64,000 nt of DNA, from positions 16,257 through 80,256 of the forward strand of contig JAICSO010000010.1 of NCBI GenBank assembly GCA_025936825.1. The letters run 5' to 3'. The translations under genes and the position numbers were made by a program. This DNA comes from Terriglobales bacterium. GTDB lineage: Bacteria > Acidobacteriota > Terriglobia > Terriglobales > Acidobacteriaceae. This document shows, one piece after another, positions 18,505-27,865 of the stretch; position 1 is the stretch's first letter; each line of letters begins with the position of its first letter. The notes under the pieces were generated by a model. The model did no database searches and was not told the DNA's origin. It worked only from the letters and a program-made list of their open reading frames with translations.

Positions 18505-20088
18505 ATGGACATCGAACAGAAAATTCAGGAGCTCAAACGCCGGGACCACCTCGCGGAAGAGGGGGGCGGCAAGGAGCGCCGCGAACGGCAGCATAAGGAA
18601 GGCAAGATGTCGGCGCGGGAGCGAATCGAGTTCCTGCTTGACGAGGGTACGTTCGAAGAAACCGATCGATTCGTCACTCACCGCGCCAACGACTTTGGGC
18701 TGGCTGAACGCAAATATTACGGCGATGGATTTATCACCGGTTACGGGCGCATCGATGCGCGCCTGGTATTCGTTTTCGCGCAGGACTTCACGGTATTCGG
18801 CGGCACGCTCTCCGAGGCCAATGCCGGGAAGATCGTGAAGATCATGGAAATGGCTGCCAAGGTAGGCGCGCCTGTTATAGGGCTAAATGATTCCGGCGGC
18901 GCCCGCATTCAGGAGGGCGTAGTTTCACTCGGAGGCTACGCCGATATTTTTCTCCGCAACACGCTCTACAGTGGCGTGGTTCCGCAACTGTCAGCGGTGA
19001 TGGGCCCCTGCGCCGGGGGAGCGGTGTACTCTCCCGCGATCACCGATTTCATCGTGATGGTGAACAAGACGTCGCACATGTTCATCACTGGCCCGGACGT
19101 GATCAAGACGGTGATGCACGAAGACGTCACCAAAGAGGCTCTCGGCGGTGCGGTGACACACAACGAGACCTCCGGCGTGGCGCACTTCCTGGCGCACGAT
19201 GACGCGGAGTGTCTCTCTCTGTTGCGCGAACTGCTGAGTTTTATTCCATCCAACAATCTCGATGATCCGCCGCGCAAGCCGTGTACCGATCCGATCGATC
19301 GCGCCGAGGCTTCGCTCGACACGCTGGTGCCTGCGCAGTCGAACTTGCCCTATGACATCAAGGATGGGATACGCGCGATCATCGACGACGGCTACTTCTT
19401 CGAAGTGCACGAGCACTATGCGAAGAACATCGTGGTTGGCTTCGCGCGAATGAATGGACGCTCGGTGGGCATTGTCGCGAATCAGCCGGCCGTACTGGCG
19501 GGAACGCTGGACATCAATGCATCGGTCAAAGGCGCGCGTTTCGTGCGCTTCTGCGACTGCTTCAACATTCCGCTGATCACGTTTGAAGATGTGCCCGGAT
19601 TCTTGCCAGGTACACAGCAGGAGTATGGCGGGATCATCCGGCACGGCGCAAAGCTGCTATTTGCTTTCGCTGAAGCGACCGTTCCAAAACTGACGGTGAT
19701 CACGCGCAAGGCATACGGTGGCGCTTATTGCGTTATGGCATCGAAACACATCCGGACGGATGTGAACTACGCTTGGCCGACGGCGGAGATCGCAGTTATG
19801 GGTCCCGAAGGAGCGGTCGATATCGTTTATAAGCGCGAACTCGAGCGCGCCGCCAACATGTACACCGATGAAGCCGAGCGCACCGCCAGCCGCGAGCAGA
19901 TCCGTCAGGAAAAAATCGAGGAATTCCGCAACCGTTTTGCCAACCCGTACGTGGCCGCCGAACGTGGATATCTGGACGCCGTTATACAGCCGCGCCACAC
20001 ACGCAAGAAGCTGATCGACGGCCTGGAAATGCTCCAAACCAAGCGCGACAAGAACCCGCCCAAGAAGCACGGGAATATACCGCTGTAA
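18505..20088 (+). CDS. Acyl-CoA carboxylase carboxyltransferase (beta) subunit
   Basis: Transfers carboxyl from biotin to acyl-CoA, most likely propionyl-CoA or methylcrotonyl-CoA, forming methylmalonyl-CoA or a branched equivalent. The 527 residues span both crotonase-like halves. Motifs include [23 protein letters not shown], the N-terminal oxyanion region [24 protein letters not shown], and the C-terminal region [26 protein letters not shown] and [12 protein letters not shown]. The biotin carboxylase and biotin carrier subunits are not adjacent in this window. By length and the [12 protein letters not shown] motif it is closer to PccB than to AccD. The regulator downstream is on the opposite strand. 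Confidence 0.93.
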   Translation: MDIEQKIQELKRRDHLAEEGGGKERRERQHKEGKMSARERIEFLLDEGTFEETDRFVTHRANDFGLAERKYYGDGFITGYGRIDARLVFVFAQDFTVFGGTLSEANAGKIVKIMEMAAKVGAPVIGLNDSGGARIQEGVVSLGGYADIFLRNTLYSGVVPQLSAVMGPCAGGAVYSPAITDFIVMVNKTSHMFITGPDVIKTVMHEDVTKEALGGAVTHNETSGVAHFLAHDDAECLSLLRELLSFIPSNNLDDPPRKPCTDPIDRAEASLDTLVPAQSNLPYDIKDGIRAIIDDGYFFEVHEHYAKNIVVGFARMNGRSVGIVANQPAVLAGTLDINASVKGARFVRFCDCFNIPLITFEDVPGFLPGTQQEYGGIIRHGAKLLFAFAEATVPKLTVITRKAYGGAYCVMASKHIRTDVNYAWPTAEIAVMGPEGAVDIVYKRELERAANMYTDEAERTASREQIRQEKIEEFRNRFANPYVAAERGYLDAVIQPRHTRKKLIDGLEMLQTKRDKNPPKKHGNIPL

Positions 20089-20101
20089 CTTGGGGCGCGA
20101 G

Positions 20102-20803
20102 TTATTCCGCCGCGGTTTCGCTATTCAGCGCGCCCGGATTCAGGATCGTCAGCTGGCGGCCGTCGATTTCGATCAGGCCTTCGGATTGAAAGCGGCTCAG
20201 GTTGCGCGAGACCAGTTCGCGCACAGTGCCGATCTGAGATGCAATTTCCTGGTTGTTCTCCGGCAAGGTGATTACGACCTTGCCGCCATTGACGGTCGCC
20301 CCTTCTTTTTTGGCAAGGCGCAGAAGCAAAGCTGCGAGCCGCGATCGCACGGTCGTGAATGAAAGCTCTTCGATGATCCCCACCAGCCGGCGAAGTCTGC
20401 CGCCAACCACGCGCAACACTTTCAATGCGACTTGAGGATGGGCCAGGCAAAGTTCCTGAAACGCCTGCTTGCTCACAAATAGCAGGGTCGCGCTGTCGAC
20501 GGCAGTGACCGATGCAGGATACGTTCCGCCGTCAAACACCGGGAGTTCGGCCACCGAACTGCCGGGGCCGTCGATGCTCAGCACCTGCTCGCGGCCTCCC
20601 GCTGAGGTCTTAAAGATCCTGACGTGGCCAGAAACCACAACATACAGACCCGCGCATGCGTCCCCCTCGGTGAAGATAATCTGGCCCGAATCGTAGGCAC
20701 GCGAAACCGCATGCTGTGTAAGGAAATCCATTTCTGCGGGGGCAAGGCCAGAAAAAATTGGTACCTTGCCCAGCACCTGACGTGTGTTTTCACCCGAAGG
20801 CAT
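20102..20803 (-). CDS. Crp/Fnr-family transcription regulator (probable NO or redox sensor)
   Basis: The N-terminal half is a cyclic-nucleotide-type beta barrel (residues 15-125: IFTEGDACAGLYVVVSGHVRIFK, then GSSVAELPVFDGGTYPASVTA). It is joined by a dimerisation helix to a winged helix-turn-helix ending QEIASQIGTVRELVSRNLSRFQSEGLIEIDGRQLTIL. The Cys cluster of FNR is absent, so it does not hold an Fe-S cluster in that way. Divergent transcription from the RIC gene and the NO reductase next to it suggest a DNR/NNR-type role, controlling NO detoxification. A TGAC-N4-GTCA site lies in the shared promoter region. Confidence 0.88.
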   Translation of the reverse strand: MPSGENTRQVLGKVPIFSGLAPAEMDFLTQHAVSRAYDSGQIIFTEGDACAGLYVVVSGHVRIFKTSAGGREQVLSIDGPGSSVAELPVFDGGTYPASVTAVDSATLLFVSKQAFQELCLAHPQVALKVLRVVGGRLRRLVGIIEELSFTTVRSRLAALLLRLAKKEGATVNGGKVVITLPENNQEIASQIGTVRELVSRNLSRFQSEGLIEIDGRQLTILNPGALNSETAAE

Positions 20804-20864
20804 TGGCCGCCATTGTAATGCCTCAGCCGGAGCCCCATCGAGCAGGCCCTAACCTGACAAGCCG

Positions 20865-20876
20865 TGACAAAAGTCA
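20865..20876. promoter_or_regulatory. Candidate Crp/Fnr-type operator TGAC-AAAA-GTCA
   Basis: Perfect 4+4 inverted repeat with 4-base spacer, fitting the TTGAC-N4-GTCAA form bound by DNR/NNR regulators at 8 of 10 positions. It lies 62 bases before the regulator's own start (minus strand) and 66 bases before the RIC ATG, so it could serve both. Confidence 0.55.
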
Positions 20877-20941
20877 TAGGCCGCCTCCCTCGCCGCGTCT
20901 AGAGTCGAACGTAGAGGTTGAACTCCTCAGGAGGAACAGAA

Positions 20942-21676
20942 ATGAGCATTGACGTACAACAGACCGTTCGCGAAGTCGCGCTGAGCACCCCCGCTGCCAC
21001 CCGCGTTTTCGAGAAGTTTGGGATCGATTATTGTTGCGGCGGAAATAAGCCTCTGGCGCAGGCCTGTGGAGAAGCCCGGATTCCGATTCAAAAGGTCATA
21101 GATTCGATTGAGTTCGCCGCACGCTCCGCTAACGTCCGGCAGGATTCGCCGCTGGCCGAGGACTGGTCGACGGCGCCGCTCTCCGATTTGATCGCTCACA
21201 TCAACAACACGCACCACAAGTACACGCGCGAGGAGATCGCTCGCCTGGGCCCGCTCTTCGATAAAGTATGCAACGTCCATGGGCCGAGTCATCCCGAGTT
21301 GTTGGACATTCGTCATGATTTTCAGGCGCTAGGCCAGGAACTCACCGTACATATGATGAAAGAAGAGCGCGTCCTGTTCCCGTTTATCGAGCGATTGGAG
21401 GAAGCCGTCGTTGCGCGCGAACCCGTGATCCCTGCCCCGTTCGGCAGCGTGAATAACCCGGTTGCGATGATGATCCACGAGCATGACACCGCCGGCAACC
21501 TGCTGCGCGACATGCGCGCTCGCAGCGACGGATATCAGCCTCCGGCGGGTGCCTGTACCAGCTACAAGACTTTGTATGCGGCGCTGTCAGAATTCGAGCG
21601 GGACCTGCACCAGCATATTCATCTGGAGAACAACATTCTGTTTCCGAGAGCAATTGAGTTGGAGTCGAGCAGGTAA
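20942..21676 (+). CDS. RIC-family di-iron protein (ScdA/YtfE), iron-sulfur cluster repair
   Basis: Repairs Fe-S clusters damaged by nitric oxide or oxidants, or releases iron for repair. The N-terminal ScdA domain has the Cys31-Cys32 pair in GIDYCCGGNKPLAQAC. The C-terminal hemerythrin-like bundle supplies the di-iron ligands: HINNTHHKYTREE, HGPSHPE, MMKEERVLFPFIE, MMIHEHDTAGNLL and HQHIHLENNILFPRA. Start chosen at the ATG at 20942 with an AGGAGG ribosome binding site. It precedes the NO reductase on the same strand by 57 bases and faces the Crp/Fnr gene, which together form an NO-stress locus. Confidence 0.94.
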   Translation: MSIDVQQTVREVALSTPAATRVFEKFGIDYCCGGNKPLAQACGEARIPIQKVIDSIEFAARSANVRQDSPLAEDWSTAPLSDLIAHINNTHHKYTREEIARLGPLFDKVCNVHGPSHPELLDIRHDFQALGQELTVHMMKEERVLFPFIERLEEAVVAREPVIPAPFGSVNNPVAMMIHEHDTAGNLLRDMRARSDGYQPPAGACTSYKTLYAALSEFERDLHQHIHLENNILFPRAIELESSR

Positions 21677-21690
21677 TTCAATCAGCCACA

Positions 21691-21709
21691 CATATCGTAT
21701 TTCGATATG
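21691..21709. promoter_or_regulatory. Perfect palindrome CATATCG-TATTT-CGATATG upstream of NO reductase
   Basis: Two 7-base arms with a 5-base AT-rich spacer lie 25 bases before the ATG of the NO reductase and 15 bases after the RIC stop. The spacing suggests an operator rather than a terminator, since no T run follows. The cognate regulator is unknown; an NsrR/Rrf2-type or other dimeric regulator is possible. Confidence 0.5.
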
Positions 21710-21733
21710 ATTCATCGCCGACAGGGAGAACTC

Positions 21734-24019
21734 ATGTCTTACAAACGCCTTTGGATTGCACTCGCACTGGTGCTGGTGATCTCGTTTGCGGTGCTGGGCG
21801 GGGTTGGAGTGAAGCTGATCAATAGCGCTCCGCCAATTCCTGCACAGGTGGTCACCACGAATGGTCAGACGCTTTTTACCGGTGAAGATATTCGCGATGG
21901 ACAGAACGTCTGGCAATCGATTGGCGGCCAGGAAGTGGGCACGATTTGGGGACACGGCTCTTATGTCGCCCCTGATTGGACTGCCGACTGGCTGCATCGC
22001 GAATGCATGTTTCTGCTCGATGGTTGGGCAGTCGAGTCTGGCGCGGCCAACTTCGCCGCGCTCGATGTAGAACACCAGGCGGCGCTCACGGCGCGCTTGC
22101 AGAAACTTCTACGAACGAATACTTACAACGCGGGCCGCGACAGCATCCCTGTCGATCCAGCGATTGCGCAGGCGTTCGATCAGCTTTCGAACTACTACGG
22201 CGACGTCTTCAGCCGGGGACGTAGTGACTACGCAATCCAAAAGGGTGCCCTAAGCGATCCAGCCAAGGCGCGGCAGATGAGTGCGTTCTTCTGGTGGACG
22301 GCATGGGCCGCGTCCACGAATCGGCCTGGGCAGAACGTTACTTACACGCAGAACTGGCCGCATGAGCCACTGATCGGGAATGAACCGACTGGCGGCACGA
22401 TCGTTTGGAGTGTTATCAGCTTCGTTCTGCTGCTCGCGGGGATCGGGGCAATGGTCTGGTACTTCGCTTCACAACCGCGTACCGAAGCGCACGACTTATT
22501 GCCGCAAAGCGATCCTCTGCTCGGTTTGAACCCAACACCTTCGCAACGCGCAACGATTAAATACTTTTTTGTTGTTGCCGCGTTGTGGGTGGTACAAGTC
22601 GCTCTCGGGGCAATCACCGCTCACTATGGCGTGGAAGGTTCGGGATTCTATGGAATCCCCCTCGACAAAATTCTTCCCTACTCGGTGACGCGAACCTGGC
22701 ATCTGCAGATTGGAATTTTCTGGATTGCGACTTCATGGCTCGCGACCGGCTTGTACGTTGCGCCTGCGGTCAGTGGATATGAGCCGAAGGGGCAAAGACT
22801 AGGCGTGAACGCACTATTCGGCGCGCTCATTCTGGTTGTGGTGGGATCGCTGGCCGGCGAGTGGCTGAGCATTCAGCACAAGCTCGGAAACCTGTGGTTC
22901 TGGCTCGGTACGCAAGGTTACGAGTATGTGGACCTTGGTCGACTGTGGCAGATACTGCTCTTCGTCGGCCTAGTGTTCTGGCTATGGTTAATGTGGCGAG
23001 CGCTGAAGCCTGCACTACAGAAGCGCGATCAGAGCCATGCGCTGCTCACGATGTTTGTTGTGTCGAGCATCGCGATTCCGCTGTTCTACGCGGCAGGGCT
23101 GATGTATGGACAGCGCAGTAATCTGGTGACGGCCGAGTACTGGCGCTGGTGGGTGGTCCACCTCTGGGTTGAGGGTTTCTTCGAAGTATTCGCGACGGTA
23201 GTGATCGCGTTCCTTCTCACGCGGCTGAGATTGCTTTCAATCACCACAGCAACCAAAGCAGTTCTGTTCTCGACGGTGATCTTCCTGTCCGGCGGGATCA
23301 TTGGCACGTTCCACCACCTCTACTTCGCGGGGACGCCCAACATCGTCCTCGGACTCGGGGCCGTTTTCAGCGCACTGGAAGTGGTTCCCCTGGTTCTGAT
23401 CGGGTTCGAAGCCTGGGAGCATATTCGCCTGGCGCGCGCTCGCGAACAGCAGATTTGGGTCGCCGCATACAAGTGGCCGATCTACTTCTTTGTCGCGGTG
23501 GCCTTCTGGAACTTCGTCGGAGCGGGATTGTTCGGATTCTTCATCAACCCGCCGATCGCGCTGTACTACATGCAGGGACTCAACACGACGCCCGTGCATG
23601 GGCACACCGCGCTGTTTGGCGTCTATGGAATGCTGGGGCTCGGTCTAATGCTGTTCTGCCTGCGCGCGCTGCGTCCCGGAAAAGCGTGGAAGAACGGGCC
23701 GCTGTCGTTCGCCTTCTGGTCAATCAACATCGGACTGGCTCTGATGGTGCTGCTCAGCCTGTTGCCGATTGGTCTGGCTCAGGCGTGGGCGTCGGTCGAA
23801 TATGGCACCTGGTATGCACGATCTGCAGAGTTCATGCATTCCGGGCACATGAGCCAATTGCGCTGGATGCGAATGATCGGCGACACCCTGTTTGCACTAG
23901 GCGCGCTGGTTCTGGGATGGTTCGTGCTGGGACTAGTCACTGGCCATTCGTACGATAAACGGGCATACGTTCCGGAAGGAAGTTGGGAAGAAATTCCGGA
24001 GGAAGTGGGAGCGAAGTAA
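21734..24019 (+). CDS. norZ: Quinol-dependent nitric oxide reductase (qNOR)
   Basis: Reduces two NO to N2O using quinol, in the inner membrane. This is the single-subunit form: an N-terminal extension with one helix and a soluble cytochrome c-like domain without heme motif (about residues 30-225: GQNVWQSIGGQEVGTIWGHG), followed by a 12-helix heme-copper oxidase-type domain. Conserved histidines are visible in TWHLQIGIFWIATSW, GTFHHLYFAGTP and HGHTALFGVYGML, the ligands of hemes b and b3 and of the non-heme iron. Start set at the ATG at 21734 after AGGGAGAA; an earlier in-frame ATG lies inside the palindrome. The 761 residues are typical. The role is probably detoxification, since no other denitrification gene is present. 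Confidence 0.94.
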   Translation: MSYKRLWIALALVLVISFAVLGGVGVKLINSAPPIPAQVVTTNGQTLFTGEDIRDGQNVWQSIGGQEVGTIWGHGSYVAPDWTADWLHRECMFLLDGWAVESGAANFAALDVEHQAALTARLQKLLRTNTYNAGRDSIPVDPAIAQAFDQLSNYYGDVFSRGRSDYAIQKGALSDPAKARQMSAFFWWTAWAASTNRPGQNVTYTQNWPHEPLIGNEPTGGTIVWSVISFVLLLAGIGAMVWYFASQPRTEAHDLLPQSDPLLGLNPTPSQRATIKYFFVVAALWVVQVALGAITAHYGVEGSGFYGIPLDKILPYSVTRTWHLQIGIFWIATSWLATGLYVAPAVSGYEPKGQRLGVNALFGALILVVVGSLAGEWLSIQHKLGNLWFWLGTQGYEYVDLGRLWQILLFVGLVFWLWLMWRALKPALQKRDQSHALLTMFVVSSIAIPLFYAAGLMYGQRSNLVTAEYWRWWVVHLWVEGFFEVFATVVIAFLLTRLRLLSITTATKAVLFSTVIFLSGGIIGTFHHLYFAGTPNIVLGLGAVFSALEVVPLVLIGFEAWEHIRLARAREQQIWVAAYKWPIYFFVAVAFWNFVGAGLFGFFINPPIALYYMQGLNTTPVHGHTALFGVYGMLGLGLMLFCLRALRPGKAWKNGPLSFAFWSINIGLALMVLLSLLPIGLAQAWASVEYGTWYARSAEFMHSGHMSQLRWMRMIGDTLFALGALVLGWFVLGLVTGHSYDKRAYVPEGSWEEIPEEVGAK

Positions 24020-24029
24020 TCGGGTTCGG

Positions 24030-24292
24030 ACAATCCGGCCATCGTGTGATCGGATGGTTGGGCTATCGGGTGATCGCAAGGTGAGAATTTGTGCGCGTGT
24101 CATTCCGAGGAGTGGAGCGGAACAACGAGGAACCTGCTTTTCCCGCACGGTGACGGTGCCGCATGCGAACAGCAGGTTCCTCGTCGCTACGCTCCTCGGA
24201 ATGACATCTCGGTTGAAGTTTAGCTTCTCATCAAGCGCGGCCCACCAAGTCGGATATCAGATCATCCGATGGGCCGATCACCTGACGGCGCG
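24030..24292. repeat. Word-repeat element with a nested CATTCCGAGG repeat
   Basis: The left part (24030-24085) repeats GATCGGATGG/TATCGGGTGATCG, and the right part (24238-24290) carries reverse-complement forms (GGCCCACC, CATCCGATGGGCCGATCA). The 109-bp repeat at 24098-24206 sits between them, as if inserted into the loop of the outer element. No gene is seen in 24020-24277. Confidence 0.6.
24098..24206. repeat. Interspersed palindromic repeat, TGTCATTCCGAGGAG family
   Basis: Perfect 15-bp terminal inverted repeats: TGTCATTCCGAGGAG at the left and CTCCTCGGAATGACA at the right. An inner pair of 13 bp (CGAGGAACCTGCT / AGCAGGTTCCTCG) gives a second stem. No open frame inside; it looks like a miniature non-autonomous element or a REP-type sequence. 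Confidence 0.85.
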
Positions 24293-24736
24293 ATTCCGCG
24301 CTTCGGCCTCCGCGAGCCAGCCGCGGCGGAGCTTCTCCTCAGGAATGCTCGACAGATAAGGCTTGATGTCCAGGATCGGCGTGCCGTCGAGCATGTCGAC
24401 GCCTTTCACATGAAGCTTCGCGCTGTCGCGGCGAATCAACTCCACAACAGTAAGAGCAATCGGATTCGGGCGGCGCGGAGAGCGCGTCGCAAATACGCCG
24501 TGCGGTCGGCTGCTGTCCGTGGGCGGATGCGCCACCAGATCGTAGTCCCCTGACTTGTCAAACTCCCAGATCACGTAGAGATGAGAAAAGCCTTCGATGC
24601 CTAGCAGGCCCGCCTCAAATTCCGGCAGGATCTCCAGCACACCTTCGGCGTCGTGTTTCGCTCCGCAACCCTTGGGGATTTCCGATGTGGCTTGGTAGGG
24701 CGTGCGGGCGTAGGCAATGGGCATCGAGGTGAACAT
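24278..24736 (-). CDS. trmO: tRNA (N6-threonylcarbamoyl-A37) methyltransferase TrmO/TsaA
   Basis: SAM-dependent methylation of t6A37 in certain tRNAs. The TsaA beta-barrel signatures are visible: IAYARTPYQATSEIPKG near the N-terminus, EGFSHLYVIWEFDKS, the hallmark PHGVFATRSPRRPNPIALTVVEL with its SAM-binding RSPxRPNPI, and LDGTPILDIKPYL at the C-terminus. The 152 residues match a single-domain member. Either the first Met or the one at residue 5 could be the start. It stands alone between a repeat region and a secreted-protein gene, with no operon partner. Confidence 0.92.
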   Translation of the reverse strand: MFTSMPIAYARTPYQATSEIPKGCGAKHDAEGVLEILPEFEAGLLGIEGFSHLYVIWEFDKSGDYDLVAHPPTDSSRPHGVFATRSPRRPNPIALTVVELIRRDSAKLHVKGVDMLDGTPILDIKPYLSSIPEEKLRRGWLAEAEARNRAVR

Positions 24737-24826
24737 GGAAGTATCGTACCGCCCCGACGGGCCTAAGCGCCACGAACGTCACTGAGTGATATAGAGATTT
24801 TTCAACAATAATGGGGGAGGAATGAA

Positions 24827-24865
24827 GCGGTTGTGGTGGAGTGTTTCCGAAAACACCACAACCGC
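24827..24865. terminator. Strong hairpin, candidate terminator
   Basis: Arms GCGGTTGTGGTG (24827-24838) and CACCACAACCGC pair, with the inner stem GTGTTT-CCGA-AAACAC. It lies just 3' of the secreted-protein gene at 24888-25403, which runs toward it. Confidence 0.6.
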
Positions 24866-24887
24866 GCTTTCAGCTTTGCAGCACTTA

Positions 24888-25403
24888 CTACGGGCAGACC
24901 CCTGCGGAGCAGGTGGTTGGCATTCGCCGGTACGACTCTGTACCGACAGGTGCCGAAATATCGGGAACATCTAAGAACGGCACTTTGTCACCCCAGTTAT
25001 ATAAGCCAACGAAATCGATGGTGGATTTCAACGTGTCGCACCCTTGGAATTGCATATGAGCGCGTACGGCCCAAATCTGAGGCGGCGGACCTCCCATGGG
25101 TGGAGGAGTTGAGACCAGGTTTGCCAACGCGAGCGAATAGACCACAAAGCCCTCAGGCGTTTTCACCATCTCGCCCGAATAGTTCGAGAGCTTCGGGATT
25201 TTCGGAACGAAGCCAATCTCGTACGTTACTGCGTAGTGCCCAGCGGGACCAGCCGTGATCTTGAGCAGGTACTTCATTCCTGAAGTAGCGTCACTACCAC
25301 CGTACCAGGTGCCCACTGGATTGCACTCATTTCCGAATCCTTGAGCGACACACGGAAGGGCTACAAGTACGATTACGATCATGAGCAAAGCGATTTTTCG
25401 CAT
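24888..25403 (-). CDS. Secreted protein of unknown function
   Basis: Signal peptide MRKIALLMIVIVLVALPCVAQG, then a mature domain of about 150 residues with NPVGTWYGGS near its start and scattered Cys (ECNP, QGCDT, TCSAGVCP) that may form disulfides. The pattern G-T-W-Y-G-G followed by beta strands resembles lipocalin-like or DUF-type secreted proteins of Acidobacteriota, but I cannot name the family. A hairpin terminator follows the stop. Confidence 0.75.
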   Translation of the reverse strand: MRKIALLMIVIVLVALPCVAQGFGNECNPVGTWYGGSDATSGMKYLLKITAGPAGHYAVTYEIGFVPKIPKLSNYSGEMVKTPEGFVVYSLALANLVSTPPPMGGPPPQIWAVRAHMQFQGCDTLKSTIDFVGLYNWGDKVPFLDVPDISAPVGTESYRRMPTTCSAGVCP

Positions 25404-25532
25404 TCTGGTTGCCTCTTTCTCGCAATATCGGTGAGATACCCAGTTAGCGAAAACATTCTCCGGCCGACATCACCGACTGTCAGTGAGCGGGATCACGCCT
25501 CCGTGACATTGACGAAAACAGGCGATTGCACT

Positions 25533-25550
25533 CATTGACATCTGTCAATG
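25533..25550. promoter_or_regulatory. Perfect palindrome CATTGACA-TC-TGTCAATG
   Basis: An 8+2+8 perfect inverted repeat, 80 bases before the kinase ATG. The half-site TTGACA also resembles a -35 hexamer in both directions. It is a candidate operator for a dimeric regulator and is not followed by a T run. Confidence 0.5.
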
Positions 25551-25630
25551 CTGTACTGGGCATCCATCGCGTCCAGCGCGCGATTGACTAGCCCTTCCGG
25601 AGCCAATACCATTGGATTCCCCCGGGTGGC

Positions 25631-27742
25631 ATGCTCAACGAGACAATCTCGCATTACCACATCCTGGAGAAGCTGGGCGGCGGCGGGATGGGTGTGGTCT
25701 ACAAGGCCGAGGACACCCAGCTCGGCCGCTTCGTCGCGCTCAAATTCCTGCCCGACAACGTCTCCCAGGATGCTCAAGCGCTCGAACGCTTCCGGCGTGA
25801 GGCGCGGGCTGCCTCGGCACTCAATCATCCGAACATCTGCACGATCTACGAGATTGGCGAGCACGAAGGCAAGCGCTTTATCGCCATGGAGTACCTCGAC
25901 GGCGTGACGCTGCGGCATCGCATCGCGGGCAGGCCGCTTGAGACCGACGTTCTGTTAGGGCTAGCGCTGGAGATCGCAGATGCCCTTGACGCGGCGCATT
26001 TGGAAGGCATTGTTCATCGCGACATCAAGCCAGGCAACATCTTTGTCACTCGGCGGGGACACGCGAAGATTCTGGATTTCGGACTGGCGAAGATCACGCC
26101 GCCGCATAGCCATGGCTCCAGCGGTGGTGTCAGCGATGTAACAGTTGGCGTCACTGGAGAACTGACCAGTCCTGGCACCGCGCTGGGAACGATCGCCTAC
26201 ATGTCACCGGAACAGGTTCGCGGAAAGCCGCTGGATTCGCGCACAGACCTCTTTTCATTCGGGGTAGTGCTGTATGAAATGGCGACCGGAGTCGCTCCCT
26301 TCCAGGGGGATACGTCCGGTGTGGTTTTCGACGCCATTCTGAATCGTGCTCCGGCGGGGCCGGTTCGACTGAATCCGGGCGTGCCGTATCAACTCGAGCA
26401 GATCATCAATAAGGCGCTGGAGAAGGACCAGACTCTCAGATATCAGCACGCCGCTGAGATCACGGCTGATTTGAAGCGTCTTGTTCGTGATAGCAACAGC
26501 GGGAGTGTGGCCGCGTATTCGGGCGACGCTTCGCGGTTGACCCGGACAGCAGTGCCCGCGGCCAAGCCACCAAAGTCGCGCAGGGCTCTCTGGATTTCTC
26601 TTGCCGGCGTCGCAGGATTAGCGCTGCTAGCGTTTGCCTTCTTTTCCGGCAGAATCACGGGACTCCACTCGGCGAAGGTTTCGCCAGCGGACGGTCCGCA
26701 GTCAGAACCAGTAGAAACCGCGAAGGCCGACATGCCGCCGGCGCCTGCTCCGGTACCCGCTGCTGCGCAAGATCAAGCGGCCGCTGAACCGAGTAAGCCC
26801 TCGCCTTCGGTCTCGGCGCCACCAACCGCGACAACGCAAACACCCGCTCCAGAAGATGTGTCGGAAACCATTCCAGCCGCGGCTGAGAACGACAGCTCAC
26901 CTGAGGACTTGTCATCTGCGACCGGCGGCTCCGCCGAACTGACGTTGCACGATGGCGGGCGAAATCGCGATATCCCGATCAAGGTTTACTATCCCGAGCA
27001 TCTTTCCAGTTCAGTACCACTGATTATTTTTTCTCCGGGGTATGGCGGCAATCGCGAAGGTTATGCCTACCTTGGGCAGGGATGGGCATCAGCTGGCTAC
27101 ATCGTGATGGTGCCAACCCACGCAGGCAGCGACAACACTGCTCTTCGCAAAAACGCATTGCGCGGAGTCGAGGACGCGGCGCAGGCATTTGAAAATCAGA
27201 CCCTGCGAACTGGTGACGTTCACTTCCTGATCTCCTCAATCAAACAGATCGAACACCAGATTCCCGCAATTAAAGGGAAGATCGATCGCAAGAGGATCGG
27301 GATGAGCGGTCACTCAATGGGCGGTGGAACGGCGCTACTGGTCGCTGGGGCCACTGCTGCGTCTCCGGGCGCTCAGCCGCGCGGATTTCGCGACGATCAT
27401 GTGCGAGCGGCGGTGGCGATGTCGCCCCCGGGACCGGGCCGCGCGGCCTTCGCAGACAATTCCTGGGACAAGATCAGCATCCCGGTAATGACGGTCAGCG
27501 GCACTCGCGATCGCGGCGTCGGAGGCGAGCCTCCGGAATGGCGAACACAGCCTTATAAGCACATGCCGGCCGGAGACAAATATCAAGTCACGGTCAATGG
27601 CGCAAACCACCTGGCCTTCGCCATGGGGCGACGATTTCACGACTGCATTCTGAGCGAAAGCACCACATTTTGGGATCGCTACTTGAAAGGACAATCGAAG
27701 CCGATTCAGTCCACAGGCGCGTGCGAGGCGAGTTCGAAGTAA
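25631..27742 (+). CDS. Membrane Ser/Thr protein kinase fused to alpha/beta hydrolase
   Basis: The N-terminal Hanks-type kinase (residues 1-275) has the glycine loop [10 protein letters not shown], Lys38, catalytic Asp131 in HRDIKPGN, Asp149 in the DFG motif and MSPEQ at the activation segment. A Pro/Arg juxtamembrane stretch leads to one membrane helix at about 320-342, then a Pro/Ala/Glu-rich linker. The extracytoplasmic part from about 435 is a dienelactone-hydrolase/PAF-acetylhydrolase-like domain with [16 protein letters not shown] and the nucleophile elbow GHSMGG (Ser562). Most such kinases in this phylum end in WD40, TPR or PASTA sensor domains, so a hydrolase in that position is unusual. 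Whether it still cleaves esters is unknown. Confidence 0.88.
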   Translation: MLNETISHYHILEKLGGGGMGVVYKAEDTQLGRFVALKFLPDNVSQDAQALERFRREARAASALNHPNICTIYEIGEHEGKRFIAMEYLDGVTLRHRIAGRPLETDVLLGLALEIADALDAAHLEGIVHRDIKPGNIFVTRRGHAKILDFGLAKITPPHSHGSSGGVSDVTVGVTGELTSPGTALGTIAYMSPEQVRGKPLDSRTDLFSFGVVLYEMATGVAPFQGDTSGVVFDAILNRAPAGPVRLNPGVPYQLEQIINKALEKDQTLRYQHAAEITADLKRLVRDSNSGSVAAYSGDASRLTRTAVPAAKPPKSRRALWISLAGVAGLALLAFAFFSGRITGLHSAKVSPADGPQSEPVETAKADMPPAPAPVPAAAQDQAAAEPSKPSPSVSAPPTATTQTPAPEDVSETIPAAAENDSSPEDLSSATGGSAELTLHDGGRNRDIPIKVYYPEHLSSSVPLIIFSPGYGGNREGYAYLGQGWASAGYIVMVPTHAGSDNTALRKNALRGVEDAAQAFENQTLRTGDVHFLISSIKQIEHQIPAIKGKIDRKRIGMSGHSMGGGTALLVAGATAASPGAQPRGFRDDHVRAAVAMSPPGPGRAAFADNSWDKISIPVMTVSGTRDRGVGGEPPEWRTQPYKHMPAGDKYQVTVNGANHLAFAMGRRFHDCILSESTTFWDRYLKGQSKPIQSTGACEASSK

Positions 27743-27788
27743 GGATTGGATTCGAGAGCAGGTTGCTCGACTGTGAAGTTCGTCCGCG

Positions 27789-27820
27789 GCGCGAACTAAC
27801 TTCTGCGCGAACTAACTTCT
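27789..27820. repeat. Perfect 16-bp tandem duplication
   Basis: GCGCGAACTAACTTCT occurs twice head to tail downstream of the kinase gene, followed by TCGCTCGG. It has no coding role that I can see. Confidence 0.7.
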
Positions 27821-27865
27821 TCGCTCGGAATGGCAGAGTTGGTTGGGCTCTGCAGATGTCAAAAA

